A stretch of DNA of 64,000 bases, taken from assembly GCA_010909165.1 (NCBI GenBank), contig MU008208.1:29545-93544 (forward strand), read 5' to 3'. Shown here piece by piece: positions 1 to 11,349 of this stretch; position 1 is the first letter of the stretch; the number at the start of each line of letters is the position of its first letter. The translations under genes were made by a program, and so were the position numbers. Under the pieces are notes generated by a model, which saw only the letters and a list, made by a program, of their open reading frames with translations, was not told the DNA's origin and made no database searches. The stretch is from Anthoceros angustus. Lineage: Eukaryota; Streptophyta; Anthocerotopsida; Anthocerotales; Anthocerotaceae.

Positions 1-59
1 GAGTGCCGAGGTCCCGAGCCTCACCTCCTTGGCCCTCTGCCGCCAATGACGTAATAGGG

Positions 60-985
60 AAATACATCGCCGTAACCAGATCGATAAGTATTTCAACTGT
101 GTTCTCTGTTTTTTTCACAATTTAAGTTTTTTTGCTGGTCGTTTTAAGTTGCCTGCAGTTGTCAATGTTCTGCGCAGTGTTGCTCGCGCTGTTTCCTTGC
201 AATTTCACTTGATTTTGTCAAGGTATTATATACTCTGTCTTTCATGCAGGTTGTATTCTCTGGAGATGCTCTCATGTATGTGGCTGTTAGCATTACGTCA
301 TTGTTTCATGTTTTTGATCTGTCCTGTTCTAATTGTCTGTTGTTTTTGCGTGAGACGCAGGTAGTAATTGTCGCTAGAAGTTATCCAGGCAACACGGGAT
401 GGGGTCTTCAAATGTTTGTGCAAACTGTAAGAAAAGTGAACAATTGTAGTTTATTGTCGATGATTCTTGCCCTAGTTCTTGATATTGTTTTATGATAGTC
501 TTTTGTTTCTGATTAACTAACATCCTTGTTTCAATACCGTGCAGGTTGTGGTTTGGGCTACCCTTCGGTTCTTGTCTAAGGTATGTGGTTAAGCTCTTCG
601 TTGTGTTGTGAACTTGGCTTTTCTGTTACTCCTTCGGGATTCTGCTTGGTTCTTTTATACTACATAATGTGCCGGGTTACATTAAATTCATGCAGTAAGG
701 TTTTTTGAGTCCAAGGCAGCGAGGTGGGATTTCTAGAATGAGCTTCTATCTAGATGTACCTGGTATTCACTTGGTGTCTATTTCTTTCTACCACCGCCTG
801 GTTTCAACATTTATGGTGGATGCATTTCACCGCCATGCCATGTTTTCTACTTTATTGTAATAGATTTTACTACATTGAGTAAAAATAATGACCAAATGGT
901 CAATTCTCTCTCTAGAAATGTACCCTCCCAAAGAAAAAAATCGAGGAGCAGTAGCGTGAGGCCTGACGAGGCCGCTTACTTTCAA
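60..985 (+). mobile_element. Element terminal region, copy 1 (about 0.9 kb)
   Basis: AT-rich, T-rich sequence that reappears in direct orientation at 4,935-5,925, with many 1-3 bp indels between the copies. Its last 260 bases also match, inverted, the end of the large element at 21,485-21,745. Shared landmarks are the words TTTCTAGAATGAGCTTCTA, GTATTCACTTGGTG and AATGACCAAATGGTCAATTC, then a CTCTCTCT tract and a GAGGCC-rich tip. No convincing open reading frame is seen. I read it as the end of a mobile element; it could also be a long terminal repeat whose start lies left of the window. Confidence 0.6.
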
Positions 986-988
986 ATG

Positions 989-1240
989 ATTAGGAACGGA
1001 CGCGAGGAGGGCGTTATCACGAGAACGGCCGAGGCGTTAATGGGAACCGCCGAGGCCGTCTTGCGCCCGGTACGCTGCCCGCTTCCCTCGCGGCGGGAGC
1101 GGCCGTAAACCGGCGGCCGACGCGCCGCTTTGGACTCTTCGGCTAGAGGCCGAGGCGATAGCCGAGGTCCGCGATCAGCTTTAGAGTCACTGGGCACACA
1201 AATTTTATATAAGTGCTGTCTCTCTCTCTTTTGTTAAAAC
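989..1240 (+). repeat. GC-rich GAGGCCGAG terminal sequence (T2), copy 1
   Basis: About 240 bases rich in GGCCGAG words, starting ATTAGGAACGGACGCG and ending with a TTATATAAG TATA-like box and a CTCTCTCTCT tract. It is homologous to 55,401-55,637, which begins ATTAGGGAACGGACGCG and ends CTTATATG...CTCTCTCTCT. In the right copy this block flanks the 3-prime end of the unknown-protein gene of the composite element, so I read it as that element's other end. Here it directly abuts the end of the preceding block. Confidence 0.55.
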
Positions 1241-1322
1241 TTAAACTGCGGGGTTTCACTTTAGCAAATAATAGTCATTTGACATAATAGTCACACTGAA
1301 AGCATCATTGGTACGTCAATTT

Positions 1323-1475
1323 TCTAGAGTATTTTAGTTCAGCTATGTTGAAGATCCTAAGCATATTCTCGGGGTGGATGGGGTATACACTTCAACTAGT
1401 CTAGAGTATTTTCCACAGGTTCCGCTATGTTGAAGATCCTAAGCATATTCTAGGGGTGGATGGGGTATACACTTT
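1323..1475. repeat. Two-copy tandem repeat, 77-bp period
   Basis: Two units begin TCTAGAGTATTTT at 1,323 and 1,400. Each contains GCTATGTTGAAGATCCTAAG and ends in GGGGTGGATGGGGTATACAC. The units differ by a few substitutions and short indels. Function unknown. Confidence 0.85.
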
Positions 1476-1808
1476 GATGTACGCAACAAAGGCGCTCTGA
1501 CCGAATCTTGGCAAGTCTTAATTTCTTCTCGGGTGATCAATTCCACCTTCGTGAGACCTCTTCCGTCACGGCTCTCTCGGAACTGCTCAAGCAACCCAAG
1601 GTGACCACCTCACCACTGAACAAAGCCAAATCAGCAGTGAGAAATGCGCCGCAGTCAAGTTGTGTCCCACACCTACACCCGCGTCCGTCCGGCTCATCGT
1701 CTATCTCGATGGGGTTGCTGAGCCCTGCATTGAGCGGAGTCGAGCCGGGCCAGCATCTGCTGATTCGAGCAAGGGCGGTTATGATTTGAGGAGGAGGAGG
1801 ACAAATCC

Positions 1809-2343
1809 ATGAGCCGTATAAAACCCGGAGGGCGCAATACAAACCCAACCTCCCACGAATCTCCTCCTTCCCCGATCAAAGATCCTCCCTACCAGCGGAG
1901 AGGACGCGAGCAAGGCGGGGAAGAGGCAGCCACTATAACCACGAAACACCATGTGCAAAAACACGACCCGGGCCTGGGCAGTAGAATCTGCACAGGGCGG
2001 GAAGAATTGCAACAGGGAAAACACAAGCAACCGAATCCAACACAAGCAAAAGCAGAAATTGGGCGAGAGAGGCGACCAGATGTCGGGAAGACTGGCACCT
2101 CTGGGCAGCAATTGCAGCCAGACCCGCAGCCTCAGCCGAGCACATCAGGAAGAGCAAGAGCGGAGATGCAGGTGCAACGCAGGAACAATCGATCGAGGAG
2201 GCAGCGGCAGAGCGGGGCGGCGAAGCGGCGGCGGCGAGGCGGAGGCGAGCGAAGCGGCGGCGGTGGCGTACGGTTGCGGCTGGAGAGAATACAAATGCCA
2301 ACAAGTGATGTCCTTGGCTCCGGACTCCGACACCATGTGGTAA
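1809..2343 (+). other. Possible 5-prime exon or leader, GC-rich and low complexity
   Basis: A TATA-like CGTATAAAAC (about 1,815-1,824) is followed by about 500 bases of purine-rich, GCG-repeat sequence that stays open in two frames. One frame, starting at 1,951, ends exactly at an ATGTGGTAAGTG, a good splice donor at about 2,340. The encoded peptide is rich in Arg, Gly and Gln with a run of Gly-Glu-Ala repeats, and I recognise no domain. It may be a 5-prime exon of a broken gene, or simply an open stretch in biased sequence. I favour the second but cannot exclude the first. Confidence 0.2.
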
Positions 2344-3480
2344 GTGAAAATAGCAGGAAGTGCAGGATTAAATCCAACATTACGACCATAGGGTGCCATT
2401 GTCAACACGTGCCAAATAAATGGGTGTCCTTGCAGACATTACAACCGATAAGCACTTCCGGCCAGCTTTGAAGCCTCGCGAAATCATAAATGCGGTTGAT
2501 GTATTGTGACGGCAACAATGTGAGTGGAGGGAAGGAAAGGGAATGTTAGCAAACAGTGCGAGCTCGGGTGCGGGTTGAGGAGCTTACCGAATAATACGGA
2601 TGATTGCCCACAATCCCAGCTCTTTGGATGCAAGCCAATGGAGGCAAGGGCCCTCAATGGAACAATTTGGGCCTCATGGCTCAAGTTGTGACAGGCTGAC
2701 CTCGAAGTCTCACAGATTTGACAAACCTCCTCCTAACACTCTTATTTTGTGTGGACCGGGAGGCAGGCAAGTGATGCTGCAGCGTTTCTCACTTAGAAAA
2801 GAACACACTCGAGCAAAAGACTTGTCCCGAAAACCACAACTCTTTTACCGGACCCTCTGCTTGTGAGAGAAGAAGGGTTGATCTCTACAGTGGGTAATGC
2901 GTTCCCTGTTGGCGTTCGTGGCAGAGAAGGCAGGGTGATGCTAAGTGCGGACCATGGTTGCGTCGTGGTCGTGCGTAAGGAGCGGCGCAAGAGGTGGGGC
3001 AAATCGTCGGCTGAAAAGCAAAAGAAATGTCGGTGGGATGTGGGTAGGTTGGTGATGTCTAAAATCTAGATGAAGGAAAACCCATCCATGACAAGTGCTA
3101 GCGTGGGCGATACTGGTAGTCGCAGATGTGGAGGTTGGGCACTCTCAAGGACTCCGGCCGTGTGGATGAGTCTTGGCGAAACTCAAGGGACGCACCTTGC
3201 AGAACCTACGTCGGCGGGAAAACCTCCGCCACACCCAGCACCTCCACGGGCGGAACCTCGCCCAAAAGCTCCGGAACCTCCAGCGTTGCGCCCGAAGCTT
3301 CCGCTAAGCGGGGAGAACGTCGGCGCGGGGCGTCCGTTGAGCGGCAGATGCTTCGAGGTCGACCGAGCAGGACCTCGATCGGCGCTAAAAGCTCCGCGAG
3401 ATAGCAACAAGAAGGTGGAGGGGAGCGGCGGCGTGATGGGCGATGCGAAACTAGGATGCAACTTGTTTAAGTAATCGGAA
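2344..3480. other. Intergenic, no gene recognised
   Basis: Mixed-composition sequence. A 400-base open stretch at 3,070-3,474 encodes a Pro/Ala-rich peptide of a kind expected by chance in GC-rich DNA. No domain, RNA gene or clear repeat is seen. Confidence 0.5.
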
Positions 3481-4330
3481 AATTAGGTTTCGGATGGTTC
3501 TGAGGTGTGTGTGTGGCAGTGTTTGGACGGCATTCGTCTCACCTCCTGCTTGAGTTGGAGACAAGGTCTGGTCTTTTATTAAGGTTTGGAACAAAAATTA
3601 GGTTTGGGTGAGCGTGGCGGCGTGAATAATGGCTCTATAGGGTTGGAATCCGGCTCGGAAAACTAGGTTGGAATTCAAATGAGCTTCTAGAGATAATGGC
3701 GAGCGCCCGGCAGAGGAGATTGTTCTAGGGTTTGGTGGCCTATATAGCAGCTTCTCCAAAGCCCGGTCTTTTGCAAAATTCTCGGGTTGTAGTTGCTTCC
3801 GAGGCTTTGCTCAGGAGTCTCAAGGCCTTTATTCAGATCTTTTGTTTGTCAAGGTTTTAGGCTCTGTTAAGGCCAAGGCCTTGCAGCCTTTGTTCAAGGC
3901 CAATGAGTCTTTGTAAGTCTATTTGAAGGGCAAAAGGTGGTTTGTTTGTTCCGAAGGGTCTTAGAAGGCCAAGGGGTCTTTAGGTAAGGGGCAACTTCGT
4001 TTTCCTTCTTTGAAGGTCAAGGGTGGTTCTTTGTCCGGAGGCCAGTTTGTTTTTCGGCACCGAAGGCCAAGGTCTTTGTTAGCCTTAAAGGTTAAGGCCG
4101 TTTTGCTTGAAACATCGGTGTGTTGGTTTCATGTCGCTCTTTGGTTGTGTTTAGTTTTGGTCAGTTATACGCTCAAAGTTTCGCTGTTGTTTGTCTTTGT
4201 TTGGTTACCTTTATGCATTTGCTATGGCGGTGAGTGCTTTTCGGTGCCGCTATCCGGTCTTTGTGTGCATCGCGACTGTGTGTAAACTTTTCCGGGCTAG
4301 ACAAAGGTATTCTTGTTGTATCCGCTTGTT
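3480..4330 (+). promoter_or_regulatory. Promoter-like region of an element, related to 58.7-59.7 kb
   Basis: The region has repeated AATTAGGTTT words, a TATA box in GGCCTATATAGCAGC (about 3,738-3,752), and then several AGGCCAAGG/CAAGGCCTTTG words spaced over 400 bases. The same order (AGGTTTGG words, GGGCCTATATAAGC, then repeated AGGCCAAGGT leader words) is found at 58,700-59,760 on the plus strand and inverted at 28,560-29,300, upstream of the recombinase gene. It is therefore probably the promoter and leader of a related element whose coding part is missing here. Confidence 0.45.
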
Positions 4331-4934
4331 TAGGCCTTGCTAGTTGTTTCTGACCCTATCACTTTGTATCTTGTGGAAGTTCTTGCTTGTTTCTTCATGT
4401 AGTTTATGTCGATAATCCTTGTCTTTCTCGTCGTCTTAGATCTCAAGCTTTTAATTCTACTGGCGGCCATCTTTCGTTTTTTCAAAGCGATCGGACCGAC
4501 ACCAGCGGGCGATGTCGGATCCTTTCGATGAGTTGCTTAAGACCCTTGCGATTGTAGCTTACTTAGTTGAACCCTATCTGCATGTTGTGTATTCTGGATT
4601 CTCTTACCCCCCTTCCAACCAGCAATTTGGTTGCTGTTTTTGCGTTGCTTGTTGTAAGTTTTCTGTATGTGTGTCCTTCTTGAGTTTTTGGTTTCGTGGT
4701 CGCTAATGCTGGCGCTCATCTTTGTGTGTTGTATTCTTTCATGCAGTTAGGTTTTACTCCAACTCGTTTGAATGATTGTATGTATTTTTAAGGTACCTTG
4801 TGTCATTGATGTATGTTCCAATCTTTGGCCCGGTTTTATCTTTATATATCGTGCGGTCGTTGCTTGCGTTTCTGCCGCGGGCTTCTCTGCTCCCGACTAT
4901 ATGCTTGTGTTTTGATGCGGACAAGTTGTTGGTT

Positions 4935-5925
4935 TTAGGTTGGGACGTAATAGAAATACACTTCAGTAGCAAGGATCGATCGTATTTCAAGCGTGTTCTC
5001 TGTTTTTGTAATTTAAGTTTTTGCTAGTCGTTTTTAAGTTGCTGCTTGATTTGTGATATTACCAGTGTTGCTCGTCTGTTTTCCTTGCAATTTCACTTGA
5101 TTTTGTCAAGGTATTATATATACTCTTTCATGCGAGTTGTATTCTCCTGGAGATGCTCTCATGTATGTACAGCTAGCATTGTCATTGTTTACATGTTTTG
5201 ATCACATTTCTAACTATACATTGTTTTTGCGTGACGCAGTAGTAATGTCGCTAGAAGTTATCCAGGGCAACACGGGATGGGGTCTTCAAATGTTTGTGCA
5301 AAGCGTAAGAAAAGTGAACAATTGTAGTTTATTGTGATTCTTATGTAGCTACTTGAGGTAGAAATAGTTTGAACTACCACAATCCTTGGCTCTATCGTTA
5401 GCCAGCCTTTGTCTATCGAGTTGTTTTATGATAGTCTTTTTTGTTTCTGATTAACTAACATCATCGCTTTCAATACAATCTATGCGAGTTGTGGTTTGGC
5501 TACCGCCGGTTCTTGTCTAAGGTATGTGGTTAAGCTCTCTTCGTTGTGTTGTGAACTTGGCTTTTCATTACTCCTTAAGGGATTACTCTTGGTTCTTTTA
5601 TACTACATGATGTGCGGGTTACATTAAATTCATGCGCATAAGGTTTTTGAGTCAAGGCGTGAGGTGGGATTTCTAGAATGAGCTTCTATCTAGATGTACC
5701 GGTATTCACTTGGTGTCTATTTCTTTCTACCTGCTGCCTCGGTTTCAACATTTATGGTGGATGCATTTCACACCCATTGCCATATGTTTTCTACTTTTTG
5801 TATAGATTTTACTACATTGAGTAAAAATAATGACCAAATGGTCAATTCTCTCTCTCTAAATACCCCTCCCCGAAAAAATCGAGATAAGCGTCGAGGCCCC
5901 AGGCAGAGGCCGACTTTGATCTCTT
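4935..5925 (+). mobile_element. Element terminal region, copy 2 (about 1 kb)
   Basis: Direct repeat of 60-985. It begins near GACGTAATAGAAATACAC and ends GCGTCGAGGCCCCAGGCAGAGGCCGACTTT. The last 255 bases match, inverted, the left end of the large composite element at 21,485-21,745, including the tip (GCGTCGAGGCCCCAGG there also). Together with the promoter-like block at 3.5-4.3 kb it looks like an internally deleted element or a long terminal repeat. Confidence 0.6.
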
Positions 5926-7290
5926 CACCTTCATGAGGGGTTAGGGGATCAGGGATTCTATCGCCCTGGTCTTTTTTGCTCCTCCGACCCATTGCCATCT
6001 GCTGGAAGGCCACCGAAACCAAAGTTGAAGACCGCAATTCTTGCTCATAGAGGTGGAAGATGGAATAGCAAAACCCGTAATCTGACCTTTGTTTGGAGGA
6101 TGTTGCCAAGGGAGGGCGTGGCGAGCGCGATGGCGTGTGCAATCGCTCCGGACTTCACAGGCGGCGCAGACAGTTTTATGCGGTGGCGAACACGCCCAAG
6201 CTTCGCAAGCCTTCAGACGAATGGGGCGACTCTTCAAATTGAAGTGTTCCTTTGCGAGGTGTCTCGATGTACACCTCGACTTACGAACACTGTTTGCTCC
6301 AACAGAAAAGAGATAATCCTGTTTCTTCCCTAGGGCAATAATAACCCCAACGAAATTAGGGTTGAAAGGATGATGAAACATCATGTCCAGGCGTATCCAC
6401 ATAAAGTTGGTCCAACAAAAGCTAACCCTGGCTCCTGAAAACTCGTATTTATGGATGGGAACGGGTAGAACTATTTTTCCTTCGCAGCCGCAAGTTCCAC
6501 CCAACCCAAAGTGGGGTTAACCACAAGTTTCACCATCATGGTAATCAACATCCCCATTGCGCCACAATCAGTCCATGTGGGATGCCGAGCATGAATGCAA
6601 TGTAATTAAAGCTACCGCCATTCCTTGTCCCAGCTAGCGGCGCCGCATATCTAAGCCGGATACGCTATTAACGTCCATTTTTCCCGAATGATTGACCCAA
6701 GTTTGCCTTAACCTTGCACGGCGGCCGCAAGGGTTTCGTGCCCGACACTTTAGGTCGCTCGCTTGCCACAATCATGTTGAATGCTACTCATCCTTTGGAT
6801 GGAGATGAGGTGTGGATTGTTTTGTTGTCAATTTGCCGATGTTTTGGGCTCAGATGCCGACGACTATTCCATCCGTCGGGTGAATCGCCTCAGTAATGTT
6901 TGCGACGGGCACACCGCTCGCAATTCAAGACAACAACGGAGGATGTTGCCCAAAGGAGGAGGATACTAAACGTGCCTCAAATACGGTCATGTGGTGTGTG
7001 GACCTCTGCCTTCCCAAAAGGACAACGCATTCCAGAAGGTATAACTAGGAGAGAATCAAACCGGTCTGTTCCTACTTGCTTGAATTCGCCTTACATACCA
7101 ATGCCTTTGCTTGCATTTGCAGCCTGCTAGCAGGCCACAATGGGCGCAGGTTCATCTTCACCATCTGCTCCGAGGTGTGCCTTGACACCGAAACCTCAAT
7201 TTGTATGCCGCCTTAGATAGGAGCCTGCCCGCTCATCGCATGAGAATGCACAAAGTAGTCGACACTGCTCGCCTGAGGGAGGGCCTCAAG
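5926..7290. other. No gene recognised
   Basis: Past the element tip, the sequence is of mixed composition with interrupted open stretches on both strands (the longest is 187 codons, minus, 5,941-6,504). None resembles a family I know. Part of it may belong to the upstream region of the DUF7869-family gene that becomes recognisable near 7,300. Confidence 0.4.
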
Positions 7291-7292
7291 CA

Positions 7293-8125
7293 TTGAGGCG
7301 TGACTTATTTCCTACTATGGATGAGTGGGAAAGGTATCCTCCTCGAAAGCGTCGTCACTTCGACGAGGAGGATGACGCCTTTCAAACACCGGAGGTGGAC
7401 ATGCTCGCAATCATACCATCCCAAGCCATTGAGCGAAAGCTTGATAGCAACAAAGGCTCTTGTTTCAACGGTCAAGACGCTGCGGTGTGCCGATGAGGAA
7501 ATGCGGGCGTGCCCCTTGATTTCGCAAGCCCGCTAAACCAAATGTGTGTTCGTAAATTGACTATAGAAAGGTTGCGGAGCGAGATACCGGTTTCTACGAA
7601 TGGGCGATAAGAGCAGAGACGCTTTCGGAATCTCTTGTTCACGCCGATCGCAGCGGGCCAAAGACAATGATAAAGTTGTGACCCATCTATGGGGGTCGGC
7701 CGACGCTCTGCCTCGAGCTTCGCAGGTATATTGCATTGGCCATAGTAGGTATGAAGAGCTGAAGAGAAGGGTTATTGCACATGCACCATGGGATGGCTTT
7801 AGAGCAAACCCTAAACAGCAGTCTACATATGCGCAGGGTGCAATCGCGTGGATGGACAACACATTCCTGTTCATGGCGGAAAGGCTCCCCAATGTTGATG
7901 TGTTTAACCTTCCAGACACATTTACAAAGTTCGAAATTTGGGCAAAATATAAACGGCAATGTGAGGGTTCCAGTCAACGGTTTGTGACCTATGCTTGGTT
8001 TTTGAAACTTTGGAGGGAGAACTTCAGCACGGTGAAGATTCCAAAGTCCAACAGGTTCTCCACGTGCTCGCTTTGCGCAGGATTGAAAACGACAATTAGA
8101 AACACGACTGCTAAAGTCGACCAAG
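7293..8125 (+). pseudogene. DUF7869-family protein, N-terminal part (5-prime exons), frameshifted
   Basis: The 5-prime half of a member of the DUF7869 family, multi-copy proteins of non-seed plants, algae and some animals. Recognisable parts are an acidic N-terminus, a Cys-containing stretch (CFNG, near 7,470), then at 7,600-8,125 the typical block with WMDNTF, LPNVDVFNLPDTFTKFEIW, FLKLWRENFSTVKIPK and the zinc-knuckle-like FSTCSLCAG. At least one frameshift lies between 7,496 and 7,600. The exon ends at a GT donor in phase 1 after AKVDQ. The next exon lies 9 kb downstream at 17,140, beyond a CACTA transposon; joining them restores a Glu codon and the expected coiled region. Family assignment is from recalled family features. 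Confidence 0.6.
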
Positions 8126-8305
8126 GTATTCTCCAAAATCCTTTCAGTCGGTACATTATGTGTCCTTCTATGTCCTTTGTTCTGGCTGCACACTCTCCAT
8201 GTCTTAGGTGGTTAGTACATCGTGTTCTCTGTAATTTGAATGTGGCATGTTGAAAGGGACGTGCTAGCACCTTGAAGTAGGCCCGCATGTCAGGTTCGAC
8301 CAATG

Positions 8306-8333
8306 AGTGGGCGCCGGCTGGCCGGCGCCCACT
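8306..8333. repeat. Perfect 13-bp palindrome, 2-base loop
   Basis: Arms AGTGGGCGCCGGC and GCCGGCGCCCACT separated by TG. Related palindromes built on GGCGCCGGC/GCCGGCGCC occur at 8,677-8,696 and 39,685-39,714. Confidence 0.9.
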
Positions 8334-8676
8334 TCCTCTTTAGCACCTCTCGGGGTTTACGCAGCTTGTGTATTCCATGGAAGAGGCGTCCCATGGTAGG
8401 GAAGAGGAGGAAGTGTCTTGGCCCACCTAGGAAGCTTTTGGTGGGAAGGTAAAGGTGTCTCGGGAAGGTTAGGGTAGTAAGAAGGAACGTTCTCCATGCT
8501 CCTCTAGCCATTGCACTCCATAGTAAGAGGTATGGCCGACAATGAACATACCGGGCTTTGCCGAGGCCTCCTCGTTAGAGGCGCCGCAGCGCCCTCTCTT
8601 CCACCAAGATGCAAATTCTACAATGGAAGGCGGTTTGCATGGTGTTCGTCGATAGCCCGCGGACTGGTATGAGGAT

Positions 8677-8696
8677 GACGCCGGCGGGCCGGCGCC
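8677..8696. repeat. GC-rich palindrome, 7-bp arms
   Basis: CGCCGGC and GCCGGCG separated by GG, with partly matching flanks. It has the same core as the palindrome 370 bases upstream. Confidence 0.8.
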
Positions 8697-8853
8697 TTTC
8701 ACCCACGGTTTTGGTGGGCAACAGGAAGCATTCGGCCTAAGGGTTGAACGGCACAGATATCATGTTGCGGATACGACGGGTTCCAAACCAGCAGTACTGG
8801 GTGTTGGATGATCTGCAATGATCCTATGTCTGCAATGCCTGTGCATGTCTAAC

Positions 8854-8866
8854 CACTATAACAATG
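8854..8866 (+). repeat. CACTA left terminal inverted repeat
   Basis: CACTATAACAATG, the exact reverse complement of 17,100-17,112, preceded by the target duplication AAC. Confidence 0.92.
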
Positions 8867-9417
8867 GCTGCAGTTTTATTACAATTTTTATTACACTTAC
8901 GGGCAATAATATTACAGTTATGCGGGATACATGACGCAGCAGTGGGCAAAATATTCGTAATTCCCACCGACATTGTCATTTCGTCATCGGATCCCCTTAT
9001 ATGTCGTGGGCGAGTATGGCTGGCCGGTTCCTTTATTTAACTTGGGTTGCAGGGATTCGATTGGCGAGCCTGGGCATACTTGTCGCATGGACATGTCGAG
9101 AGCAGAATCGGGATCATGTCGGCACTGCGGCCACAATTGTGTGTCCTGCCATGTCGATGCAACCATGCCGGACCCATAAATTATGAAGAGCCACGTGTTG
9201 GCCACTTCCTGTGACGATGGTGGTCACGCCCCTGACGCCATGTGGTTGTCGACCACGTGTGTTCACGCTTTGACTGCAAATAACATTTGACCAAAATTAC
9301 AATAATAAATCGCACTTACGATTCACCACAGTGAAATCCCAATAATAGTGGAAGGGGATTTCCCGGCGTAGGTCAATCCCCCAACGCCTCGTTTAGATCC
9401 GGTAGGGTCATATTAAG

Positions 9418-11020
9418 CTAATCATGTTTTAGATTCCAGACTCCACTGGTCAATTTATATACTGGCATGATCATATGGTGTGCAATATAACAAGCGGATA
9501 TGGCATCTGCGGCAAATTGAAACTTCATGCATGCATCCATCACAACTCTCTCAATCTCATCAAGCATACTCGCTTCCCCTTGAGCCATCCGGCGGATCCC
9601 TTCCTGTCGTCTCGGGTAGCGGCTTTGGAGAAGAATTCGGCCTCGGCACTCCGCCACGTGGGGTTGGATCTTCCACCTGTGAAATTGGCAATCTCATGCT
9701 TAGCGGCCTGGAATCAACTCCCATAGTTGCGAGCACCTATAGCTAGCTGTAAAGAGCCTGGCTTATACCATACCTGATTCACCCCGCCCTCTGATCTGTC
9801 CACCTCCAGACTCCATGGTGACGCATTTCCAGCCCTTGCACGACCATGGAGGGCGTCCATCCCAGCGTCACTCTGCAGCACGGACGTGGACTCGTTTTAA
9901 CCAGGAGCCACAAGCCATGAAAAAACACCGGGCCGCTAAATCCACTTACTGTAGGTCGAGTGCCCTCCCATGTTTCTCTCCTCACCGGTGGATGCTCTGG
10001 CGATTGTGGTGTCATGGGCACTACATCCACTGCTGATAGTTCCAAGGTTGTCATGTTTGCCACCGACGTTCCTCCCAATCGTGCAACCTCCTCGCGATTG
10101 CACATTAGCTTCACCACGCTAGAGCCCACTTCCTTCCCCTTCGATCTGCCTCGCTCCACACACAACTGCGTTAAGGCCAGCCGGTCAAAGCAGAAACAAT
10201 CGCGCGCTCACCATGGACCTCCAGTCGGGCATCCTTTCCGCCGTGGTCCGATGCCCACTGCCTCTGCAAGGTGGGCATCCGCTTCAGCGAATGTAAAGGC
10301 ACGCCCGCCGCTGCGGTCCCCACCATACGGATTGCTCCACCGCTCCCAGCAGCGTGCCTTGCCTCTGCGCGACCATCTGCGTGGTCGCCACACTCCCCGT
10401 TTGATGCTAGCGACTCCGTGTGTTGTATTTGTTTCCCATGTTGTGATGTTGGGTGGCGCAATGCGCCGTCCTACTTCCCCGCTGCAATTGTCCGCTTGCT
10501 TCACCTTGCATGTTGCATAGAAATTACAGCGTTCTTGATCGTTTATGCGGGCCTTGATCCATCCATTCGTGACCATGGGGAAATCGCTTGCATCCTCTCT
10601 ACCGACTCTCTCGTAGCTCTGAGTGTTTAAATCCATAGCTTCATCACGGTCGGCTGGTTTGCACAAGTTCGTAAATCGCTCAAAGCCTTGTCGCATGGAA
10701 GGAGCCAGCCTCCGGCATTCCAGCCGTGCACATGATCTATGTCGACACCATCGGCCGGCTTGGACATTCGTCGGCCCGCGGCCATGCGACAGTGCATTGG
10801 CCACGGCCTCAAAGCCACACGGGAGCGGTGCCATCACGGCATCAATGCGGGGAGCACTGGCTGGAGCTGCCCCTGCTGCGGCGGCAAATCGAGCCTCCAC
10901 TCGCCGCAGTGGCAGCCCTCCTCTGCATTCCAGTGCAAGTGGAGCAATGACGGTGGCTTCCTCGGATGCTCGGACCCTCACACACTCTTGGACTTTGTCA
11001 TCGCTAGGATGCACCTTCAA
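9418..11020 (-). other. Second coding region of the CACTA element, unrecognised
   Basis: The minus strand is largely open over this stretch in shifting frames, the longest being 270 codons (11,020-10,208). Composition is GC-rich with Arg/Ala-rich translation and no domain I recognise. CACTA elements usually carry a second, fast-evolving product (TNPA-like DNA-binding protein) 3-prime of the transposase, and position and strand would fit that. This is inference from position only. Confidence 0.25.
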
Positions 11021-11349
11021 TGCTCACTGCTCACCGGGTGGCCACCCTGCACCCTCCATGTCATCCATTGCATGAGGCCCCGCAGTTCTTTCGGGATGGC
11101 GCCATGGTACAAGCGAGAGCTCCTATCGCTAATGGGACCCCGCGAGGTGAGCAGGGATAAGAGGTGAGCGGCGGGGAAATTCAAATCAGGCGCAGCCGGG
11201 TGTTCTCGGGCAAGCGTTCTCTGGTCTTCCCGCATACAAATAGCCATGGCCTTCACTCCGCCATACTTCCTCTCACTCCTTTCGCTCCACATTCAATTTG
11301 AACTCTTGAGCCATTGCATTCAAACTATGCAATAGCCTTTTGCCGTGAT

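Noticed and set aside
1809-2471. 220-codon Arg/Gly-rich open frame on the plus strand
   Set aside because: Several frames on both strands are open here because of GCG/GAG-rich composition. No domain is seen and the frame choice is arbitrary. Kept only as a possible leader or exon.
5941-6504. 187-codon minus-strand open frame
   Set aside because: Amino acid composition and lack of any recognisable motif suggest chance; a competing plus-strand frame overlaps it.
10739-11167. Plus-strand frame with Cys/Trp-rich zinc-finger look (GWSCPCCGGKS)
   Set aside because: It is antisense to the CACTA coding strand, and only one short Cys cluster is seen with no repeat of the pattern.
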